Shown here: positions 23,806 to 29,059 of the stretch, piece after piece
Numbering within the stretch: position 1 is the stretch's first letter
Layout of the letters: each line of letters opens with the position of its first letter
NCBI GenBank assembly: GCA_029863035.1
Contig: JAOTWH010000005.1
Span: 1 to 29,059, forward strand
Origin: Acidimicrobiia bacterium
GTDB taxonomy: Bacteria > Actinomycetota > Acidimicrobiia > UBA5794 > JAOTWH01
Reading direction: 5' to 3'
Length of the DNA stretch: 29,059 nucleotides
Notes under the pieces: model-generated
Told to the model about the DNA's origin: nothing
What the model saw: the letters and a program-made list of their open reading frames with translations, nothing else
Databases searched by the model: none
Translations under genes and position numbers: made by a program

Positions 23806-25460
23806 CTCTCGTCCATCGGGATACGCACCCCGCGGTCCTTGGCGACTTGACGAGCTATCGGGTAGCCAGCGTCGGCGTGACGCATCACCCCGGTACCGGG
23901 GTCGTTGGTGAGAACTCTTTGCACTCGGAGAGCACCCTCCTCCGTTCCGTCGGCCACCACCTGGGCACCAGCGTGGATCGACTTGCCGATGCCGACCCCT
24001 CCGCCGTGATGTACCGCCACCCACGCCGCCCCCGATGCCGTGTTCAGAAGGGCATTGAGGATGGGCCAATCTGCCACGGCATCCGATCCGTCGGCCATGG
24101 CCTCGGTCTCGCGATATGGCGAAGCCACCGAGCCGCTGTCGAGATGGTCGCGCCCTATGACGATCGGCGCCGACACTGCGCCCGAGGCCACTAGGTCATT
24201 GAATGCCAACCCCGCCTTGTCCCGCTCGCCGTAACCAAGCCAACAGATGCGGGCGGGGAGCCCCTGGAACTGAACCCGCTGTGCCGCCAACTCCAACCAC
24301 CGCTGTAGCGGCCGATCATCGGGAAAGAGTTCGGCCACCGCTCGATCGGTTGCGGCGATATCGGCGGGGTCGCCAGACAGGGCCACCCATCGGAACGGAC
24401 CCTTGCCCTCTGCGAACAGATCCCGGATGTAGGCGGGCACGAAACCCGGATAGGAGAAGGCATTACCGAAGCCACCCAGGCGAGCTTCGCCGCGCAGGTT
24501 GTTGCCGTAATCGAAGACCTCGGCCCCTGCGTCTTGGAAACCAACCATCGCCTCGCAATGGACCGCCATCGATTCGCGTGATTCCTTGATGTATCGCTCC
24601 GGGTCGGCTTTTCGTAGCTCTTCCGCCTCATCGAGCGTGTGACCGCGAGGCACATATCCGTTCAAAGGGTCGTGGGCCGACGTCTGGTCGGTCACGATGT
24701 CGATATCGACGCTTTCTGCCAACAGCTGAGGGAAGACATCGGCCGCGTTGCCAACAACACCGACCGACAAGGCCCGGCGCTCCTTCTTGGCGGCGGTGAC
24801 CACCTCAACGGCTTCGGCGAGAGTCGTAGCCATTTCGTCGAGATAGCCCGACTCCACCCGGCGGGCGATGCGGTCGGGGTCGATCTCAACGCACAGCGCA
24901 ACGCCCTCGTTCATAGTCACAGCCAGCGGCTGGGCCCCACCCATTCCCCCGAGACCGGCCGTCAGGGTCAGGGTGCCGGCCAGGGTTCCACCGAAGCGGA
25001 GGTCGGCGATGGCGGAGAAGGTCTGATAGGTGCCCTGGAGGATGCCCTGGGTGCCGATATAGATCCACGACCCGGCCGTCATCTGCCCATACATCGTGAG
25101 CCCTGCTGCTTCCAGCTCCCAGAAGTGCTCCCAGGTTGCCCACTCCGGCACCAACAACGAGTTGGCGATCAGCACCCGCGGCGCCATGCGGTGGGTGTCA
25201 AATATGCCTACCGGCTTGCCGGACTGCACCAGGAGGGTCTCTTCATCACCAAGTGAGCGCAGCGACGCCACAATGGCGTCGTAGGCCTCCCAGCTCCGAG
25301 CGGCCCGGCCGGTGCCCCCGTAGACGACCAACTCGTCGGGGTTCTCGGCGACCTGCGGATCGAGGTTGTTCATCAGGCACCGCAACGCGGCTTCCTGCAA
25401 CCAACCCTTGGTAGTGAGGTCGGAACCACGAGGCGCGGTTACAGGGCGAGGTCCTGCCAT
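23802..25460 (-). CDS. hutU: Urocanate hydratase
   Basis: This 552-residue NAD+-dependent enzyme converts urocanate to 4-imidazolone-5-propionate, the second step of histidine degradation. The hallmarks are [14 protein letters not shown] (Rossmann-type NAD+ contact), [28 protein letters not shown] with the conserved Cys, and [16 protein letters not shown] near the end. The reading frame is open to 25676, but the upstream 72 codons do not resemble urocanase. The ATG at 25460 gives the family's usual start ([18 protein letters not shown] follows) and length. It is preceded by a TAGCCT -10 box seven bases away. It is transcribed alone, in the same direction as hutI and hutGH, and divergently from the DUF4389 gene. 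Confidence 0.95.
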   Translation of the reverse strand: MAGPRPVTAPRGSDLTTKGWLQEAALRCLMNNLDPQVAENPDELVVYGGTGRAARSWEAYDAIVASLRSLGDEETLLVQSGKPVGIFDTHRMAPRVLIANSLLVPEWATWEHFWELEAAGLTMYGQMTAGSWIYIGTQGILQGTYQTFSAIADLRFGGTLAGTLTLTAGLGGMGGAQPLAVTMNEGVALCVEIDPDRIARRVESGYLDEMATTLAEAVEVVTAAKKERRALSVGVVGNAADVFPQLLAESVDIDIVTDQTSAHDPLNGYVPRGHTLDEAEELRKADPERYIKESRESMAVHCEAMVGFQDAGAEVFDYGNNLRGEARLGGFGNAFSYPGFVPAYIRDLFAEGKGPFRWVALSGDPADIAATDRAVAELFPDDRPLQRWLELAAQRVQFQGLPARICWLGYGERDKAGLAFNDLVASGAVSAPIVIGRDHLDSGSVASPYRETEAMADGSDAVADWPILNALLNTASGAAWVAVHHGGGVGIGKSIHAGAQVVADGTEEGALRVQRVLTNDPGTGVMRHADAGYPIARQVAKDRGVRIPMDES

Positions 25461-25467
25461 GAGCCTG

Positions 25468-25473
25468 AGGCTA
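25468..25473 (-). promoter_or_regulatory. Predicted -10 box of a leaderless hutU mRNA
   Basis: The minus strand reads TAGCCT (TANNNT), ending 7 nt before the hutU ATG at 25460, with no ribosome site. It supports the shorter start. Confidence 0.48.
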
Positions 25474-25554
25474 GTTCTTGGGATGACGAGCGGACCTATG
25501 GCCCTAGAGCCGGGATCCTCGCTGGATAGAGTTGGAAGCACCAAGGGAGGTCGC

Positions 25555-26154
25555 ATGTATCCAATCAATTTCACCGCGGGGCAAGCAGGAGAGAGAAGCA
25601 GAGGGCTCGGATGGGCCGGTGTCTTCTTCTTCGTCAAGGCACTGTTGGCGTTGCCCCACCTCATCATCGTCAACATTTTGGGGAATCTGGCGTTCGTTGT
25701 CGCCTACATCGGCTTCTTCTTCGTTGGCTTCACGGGCAAGCTGCCCGATGGGCTGCGAAGCATGCTGGTGGCCACGATGCGGTGGTCGGCCCGTACCTAC
25801 GCCTGGGTGGGCGCGCTGAGCGACCAGTACCCACCATTCGTATGGGAGGAAGATGACTATCCGGCACGCCTCACGGTCGGGGACGCCCCCGAGACGCCAA
25901 GCAGGGGATTGGCGTGGGCTGGCATATTCTTCATCAAGTTCATCCTGTTAATCCCGCACATTGTTGTCATGATCTTCATCTACATCGGGGTGTTGTTCGC
26001 GGGGTGGTTCGGGTTCTGGAAGATCGCCTTCACCGGCGAGAGCTCCCAAGGGATCCACAACTTCATCACTGGGGCGATCCGGTGGGCAATGAGGGTGGCG
26101 GCATGGTTCTACGGCCTAACCGACGAGTACCCACCCTTCCGACTCGCCGAGTAA
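25555..26154 (+). CDS. DUF4389-type membrane protein, internally duplicated
   Basis: This 199-residue membrane protein is made of two similar halves. Residues about 13-90 and 110-195 each run S/R-RGL-W-AG-FF-K, a long helix pair, F-TG, an amphipathic helix with MRW or IRW, and finish with YPPF (SDQYPPF and TDEYPPF). The pattern matches actinobacterial DUF4389 proteins, whose role is unknown. The ATG at 25555 has AGGGAGG four bases upstream, so I reject the longer open frame that starts at 25366. It is divergent from hutU and converges on a small minus-strand gene across a bidirectional hairpin. Confidence 0.8.
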   Translation: MYPINFTAGQAGERSRGLGWAGVFFFVKALLALPHLIIVNILGNLAFVVAYIGFFFVGFTGKLPDGLRSMLVATMRWSARTYAWVGALSDQYPPFVWEEDDYPARLTVGDAPETPSRGLAWAGIFFIKFILLIPHIVVMIFIYIGVLFAGWFGFWKIAFTGESSQGIHNFITGAIRWAMRVAAWFYGLTDEYPPFRLAE

Positions 26155-26189
26155 CAGCGACTCGACAACGCGACGCCATAAACGCGAAA

Positions 26190-26210
26190 ACGGCCCGATC
26201 AACGGGCCGT
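26190..26210 (-). terminator. Hairpin terminator between convergent genes
   Basis: There is a perfect 8-bp stem, ACGGCCCG/CGGGCCGT, with a 5-nt loop (ATCAA). On the minus strand it is followed by TTT and so resembles a Rho-independent terminator for the small gene at 26234. On the plus strand it may also stop the DUF4389 transcript, though no T-run follows there. Confidence 0.6.
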
Positions 26211-26233
26211 AAACGCAACTTTCGGGTTGGGGG

Positions 26234-26416
26234 CTACGCGCCGCCGCCCTCGGGCTTATCGTCATCATCGCCATCGAACTTGTCCTTGATGTCGCCGGCG
26301 ACATCCTTGGCCTTGTCCATCGCGTCACCGGCCATATCGCCAGCCTTGTCGGCCATATCGCCAGCCGAGCCCTTAGCCGAGCTGAACCATCCTTTGATGG
26401 TGTCCATGAATCCCAA
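26234..26416 (-). CDS. Small charged helical protein, MT0933-antitoxin-like
   Basis: This 60-residue protein begins MGFMDTIKGWFSSAKGSAGD, followed by heptad-like repeats of MADKAGDMAGDAMDKAKDVA and an acidic tail (KFDGDDDDKPEGGGA). The pattern resembles the small actinobacterial 'MT0933-like antitoxin' family (Rv0909) and also CsbD/LEA-like stress proteins; sequence alone does not separate them. No SRPBCC-type toxin (Rv0910-like) is adjacent, so an antitoxin role is not supported by context. The start is TTG, chosen because AGGAGG lies four bases upstream; the in-frame ATG three codons later would be too far from that site. It lies 37 nt after the hutGH stop on the same strand. Confidence 0.65.
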   Translation of the reverse strand: MGFMDTIKGWFSSAKGSAGDMADKAGDMAGDAMDKAKDVAGDIKDKFDGDDDDKPEGGGA

Positions 26417-26453
26417 GGTTCCTCCTGAGTTTGTCGACGAATGGTAGGCGGGC

Positions 26454-28895
26454 TCAGGCCAGTTCGCCTACTGCGCTTTCGACGGCTGCCACTAATCCGC
26501 CTGTTTGGACCAAATCTGCCGCAGCTTCGATGTCCCCCGACAGAACCCTGTCGGCCTCGAGTGGCGCAACGTGCCGTCTCACCGCAGCGACGGCCGCTGC
26601 CGTGCCGGTGCCTGGCTGTAGTGGTGCTCGATGCTCTACGCCCTCTGCCGCGCACAACAACTCGATCCCCACCACCCGGGCGGTGTTATCCAATACCTGT
26701 GTCAGCTTGCGGCCAGCTCCCCATCCCATCGAAACGTGGTCTTCCTGACTCCCGGAGGTGGGGATGCTGTCGACCGAGGCGGGGTGGCTGAGCACCCGGT
26801 TCTCGGCCACCAGGGCTGCCGCCGTGTACTGCGTGAGCATGTATCCCGATTCCACGCCGGGCCTCCTTGTCAGGAACGGCGGCAGCCCCGCCGAGTGAGT
26901 CGGGTCGAGCATGCGGTCCACCCTCCTTTCCGAGATGGCGCCGAACTCGCTCACCGCCATCGCCAGATAGTCGAGAGCGAACGCCAGGGGTTGACCGTGG
27001 AAGTTGCCTGCCGAAACCACATCTCCGCTGTCTGGAAAGACGATCGGGTTGTCAACTACCGATGCTCCTTCGCGCTCGAACACAACCCTGGCGAACTCGA
27101 TGGTGTCGCGCGAGGCGCCGTGCACCTGGGGAGCACATCGCAAGCTGTAGGCGTCCTGCACCGCGTGGACGAAATCCTCGTGGTGACTCTCTTCGATACT
27201 CGATCCGGCGATGATCTTGACGATGTTGGCCGCCGAGTGAGCTTGTCCCGGATGCGGCCGCAACTCGTGCACCCGTGGATCGAATGGCCGAGCGCTCCCC
27301 ATCAGGGCCTCGACGCTCATGGCGCACACCACATCCACTGCCTTGGCCAGGCGAACCGCACGATGCACCCCGAGGATCCCGTACGCGAGCATGCCTTCGG
27401 TTCCATTCAGCAGGCTGAGACCCTCCTTCGGTTTCAGCATTAGCGCCTCGATGCCGTGACGAGCCATGACCTCAGCGGCATCGCCAGGCTCTCCCCCGTC
27501 AACCAGGCGGCCCTCGCCGATGATCGGCAACATGAGATGAGCGAAGGGCGCCAGGTCACCAGAGGCACCAACCGAGCCCCGGCTGGGCACCACAGGTAGC
27601 AAGCCCGCGTTGAGCAACTCCAAGATCTTGTTGACGACCTCCACCCTCACGCCTGAATGGCCTTGGCTAAGCGTTCTGGCCCGCAACAACATCATCATTC
27701 GCACCAACTCGGCCGAAACGGGCCCACCGACGCCGGTGGCGTGGGAACGCAACAGGGAAACCTGCAACTCGGCCGCATCCTCGCGGGAGATGTGAGTGGA
27801 CGCCATGGCGCCGAACCCGGTGGTAACGCCGTAGACGATGCGATCCTCTGCCACCGCCTGCTCAACTACTTGGCGGGCCGGCTCCATCCGAGCGGCTACC
27901 GAGTCCGCCAGGCGCACCGAGACGCCACCGTGTGCGACGGCGATCACGTCTGCGAAATCGATCGGTCCCCCGTCGAGAATCACCTCAGCCACGGTCGAAC
28001 CTCGATGCGATACCAGAACGAACGCAAGGAAGGTCGACGTAAGCGCCATGACCGTCAGATCGTCGGTGTCGGTTGATGGATCGACCTCGACGAAGTCGGC
28101 AGCCATCACCTTGGGATGGGCACCCACCAGCCGGGCGGCTGCCATCAGTTGGCGCGGGCTCATTCCACCCGGGCGGGCCCCCGGACAACCCGGGGCAAAG
28201 GCGCGATCGAGCACATCGATGTCGAAGTCGACGTAGATCCATTCCGCAACCTCCGCCAGTCGCCCCAGCGCTTCCGCCACCACTGCCTCCAGGCTCTTGT
28301 GGCCGATGTCGTCCATGGTGAAGACGCCGATGCCCTGTTCATCGCAATAGAGGCGATAAGCCCTGGAGTTGGCAAACGCCGATATGCCCACTTGGACCAC
28401 GTTGGCGCCGGGGAGTCCATCCTCGACGAGGCCCCTTATCGGCGTCCCATTCTTTGGTCCGTCGTCGAGCAGGCGGACGTCGTGGTGAGCGTCGAAAGTG
28501 AGGACTCCGGTCGACGCCAGGTTGTCGCCTGCCAGTCCCCGCACCAGCGGTCGGGTAATGGCATTGTCGCCACCGATGAAAGCGAGCACCGGATCTCTAG
28601 CCAGCTTCCGCACCTGCGATTCGATCTCGGTCTGGCCGGCTTCCAGCTCCATTCCGGCGACACCCCAGTTGCCGACGTCGGCGACGGAGAGGGACTCCAG
28701 GTCGGTGTCGGTCTCTCCGTCGTAGGTGGAAAAGCGCTCCATCACCTGGCGAAAACGGCCCGGGGTCTGCCAAGCTTCCGACGGCGTGAGGGAGCCGACA
28801 GAGCTTGGCACGCCCGCCACTACGAGATCTGGCTCGTCCGATCCCTTGAAAAGCCACTGGTCGGCACGGGGCCACAGTCGATCTTCGATCGCCAT
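26454..28895 (-). CDS. hutH: HutG-HutH fusion: formimidoylglutamase-like plus histidine ammonia-lyase
   Basis: This single open frame of 813 residues has two complete enzyme modules. Residues 1-about 300 are an arginase/agmatinase-fold hydrolase with GGDN (108-111), DAHHD (135-139) and DFDIDVLD (223-230), best read in this context as HutG, which converts formiminoglutamate to glutamate and formamide. Residues about 302-813 (512 aa) are histidine ammonia-lyase: YGVTTGFG (355-362) and the MIO-forming ASG (444-446) in SVGASGDLAPF. Counted from residue 302, ASG is at 143-145, nearly the canonical HutH numbering. A GTG at 27992 (residue 302) keeps a GAGG site 7 nt upstream and would start a stand-alone HutH. 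A -10 box precedes the ATG at 28895. Whether the cell makes one or two polypeptides is uncertain. Confidence 0.9.
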   Translation of the reverse strand: MAIEDRLWPRADQWLFKGSDEPDLVVAGVPSSVGSLTPSEAWQTPGRFRQVMERFSTYDGETDTDLESLSVADVGNWGVAGMELEAGQTEIESQVRKLARDPVLAFIGGDNAITRPLVRGLAGDNLASTGVLTFDAHHDVRLLDDGPKNGTPIRGLVEDGLPGANVVQVGISAFANSRAYRLYCDEQGIGVFTMDDIGHKSLEAVVAEALGRLAEVAEWIYVDFDIDVLDRAFAPGCPGARPGGMSPRQLMAAARLVGAHPKVMAADFVEVDPSTDTDDLTVMALTSTFLAFVLVSHRGSTVAEVILDGGPIDFADVIAVAHGGVSVRLADSVAARMEPARQVVEQAVAEDRIVYGVTTGFGAMASTHISREDAAELQVSLLRSHATGVGGPVSAELVRMMMLLRARTLSQGHSGVRVEVVNKILELLNAGLLPVVPSRGSVGASGDLAPFAHLMLPIIGEGRLVDGGEPGDAAEVMARHGIEALMLKPKEGLSLLNGTEGMLAYGILGVHRAVRLAKAVDVVCAMSVEALMGSARPFDPRVHELRPHPGQAHSAANIVKIIAGSSIEESHHEDFVHAVQDAYSLRCAPQVHGASRDTIEFARVVFEREGASVVDNPIVFPDSGDVVSAGNFHGQPLAFALDYLAMAVSEFGAISERRVDRMLDPTHSAGLPPFLTRRPGVESGYMLTQYTAAALVAENRVLSHPASVDSIPTSGSQEDHVSMGWGAGRKLTQVLDNTARVVGIELLCAAEGVEHRAPLQPGTGTAAAVAAVRRHVAPLEADRVLSGDIEAAADLVQTGGLVAAVESAVGELA

Positions 28896-28901
28896 AGGGC
28901 G

Positions 28902-28907
28902 AGATTA
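28902..28907 (-). promoter_or_regulatory. Predicted -10 box of a leaderless hutGH mRNA
   Basis: The minus strand reads TAATCT (TANNNT), ending 6 nt before the ATG at 28895; no ribosome site is present. Confidence 0.5.
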
Positions 28908-28932
28908 GGCCGTGGCGATGGCGGCGCCGCCG

Positions 28933-29059
28933 CTAGAAGATCGCTCGTGCCAGTAGCCCCACCGACGCCGAGGCCGACAGGGTGAGGATCGTCAGTCGGA
29001 TGCGTGGGCCTTCCAACAGGTGCGACAGGCGGGTGCCAACTGCCATCCCGACCAACAGC
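28933..29059 (-). CDS. TauE/SafE-like permease, C-terminal fragment
   Basis: Only the last 42 residues are in the window: LLVGMAVGTRLSHLLEGPRI, RLTILTLSASASVGLLARAI, F, then TAG. The 'GxxxGxrLxxxL' step followed by a closing hydrophobic helix is the usual end of TauE/SafE-type anion permeases, but the fragment is too short for a firm call. It lies upstream of hutGH on the same strand, with 37 nt between its stop and the hutGH ATG; the hutGH -10 box lies in this gap. Confidence 0.5.
   Translation of the reverse strand, partial: LLVGMAVGTRLSHLLEGPRIRLTILTLSASASVGLLARAIF

Noticed and set aside
25366..25554. Longer start for the DUF4389 gene
   Set aside because: It overlaps the hutU 5' end, lacks similarity, and a strong AGGGAGG ribosome site precedes the ATG at 25555.
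25461..25676. Upstream extension of the hutU reading frame
   Set aside because: The extra 72 codons do not resemble urocanase, run into the divergent DUF4389 gene, and a -10 box sits just before the ATG at 25460.
28116..28985. Plus-strand frame of 289 codons opposite the HutG module
   Set aside because: Antisense shadow; the minus strand encodes recognisable metal-binding motifs.
1..29059. tRNA, rRNA, riboswitch, insertion sequence or phage genes
   Set aside because: None was recognised by eye: gaps between genes are under about 165 bases and no transposase, integrase or tRNA-like sequence was found. A covariance-model scan was not possible here.

Overview
The window is GC-rich, densely coded DNA from what looks like a high-GC Gram-positive, probably a deep-branching actinobacterium such as Acidimicrobiia (an inference; no rRNA or tRNA is present to confirm it). 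Three observations support this. There is a complete actinobacterial 'helicase/secretion neighborhood' in the gene order and orientation I recall from Mycobacterium tuberculosis Rv3649 and Rv3654c-Rv3661. The window has an LCP-family protein and an MT0933-type small protein. Many genes also appear to be leaderless, with a TANNNT -10 box 6-8 nt before the start codon and no Shine-Dalgarno.

Layout. 1-3003 (minus): 5' end of a membrane pyrophosphatase gene (hppA), then trkA-trkH for K+ uptake. 3085-4353 (plus): an LCP protein, converging through a short repeat-filled spacer on a Ca2+-type P-ATPase (4509-7151, minus). 7246-7779 (minus): a small membrane protein. 7819-11389 (minus): a CUT1 sugar transporter with binding lipoprotein and two permeases but no ATPase; a strong hairpin sits after the binding-protein gene. 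11551-19978: the helicase/secretion neighborhood, consisting of a MrfA/YprA-like helicase (plus), a DoxX-like protein and a secreted repeat protein (minus), a seven-gene coupled Tad/Flp operon (minus), a truncated Hsp20 (plus) and a HAD-IB hydrolase (plus). 19975-25460: an MFS transporter, a glycerophosphodiester phosphodiesterase and hutI (coupled, minus), a GNAT protein (plus) and hutU (minus). 25555-26154 (plus): an internally duplicated DUF4389 membrane protein. 26234-26416 (minus): a small charged protein. 26454-28895 (minus): a single reading frame encoding HutG followed by HutH. The right edge holds the 3' end of a TauE/SafE-like permease gene.

Function. HutH, HutU, HutI and HutG together cover histidine to glutamate plus formamide, so the histidine utilisation pathway is complete but split over three transcription units. 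The Tad operon encodes an ATPase, two inner-membrane platform proteins, a Flp-type pilin and two TadE-like pseudopilins, which would form a small pilus or secretion apparatus. The Trk genes and the pyrophosphatase relate to ion homeostasis.

The most interesting items are the HutG-HutH fusion (possibly created by a one-base shift), the window-wide leaderless signature, the conserved helicase/secretion neighborhood with an extra secreted repeat protein, and two convergent gene pairs that share one CTAG as both stop codons. No intergenic gap exceeds 300 bases.
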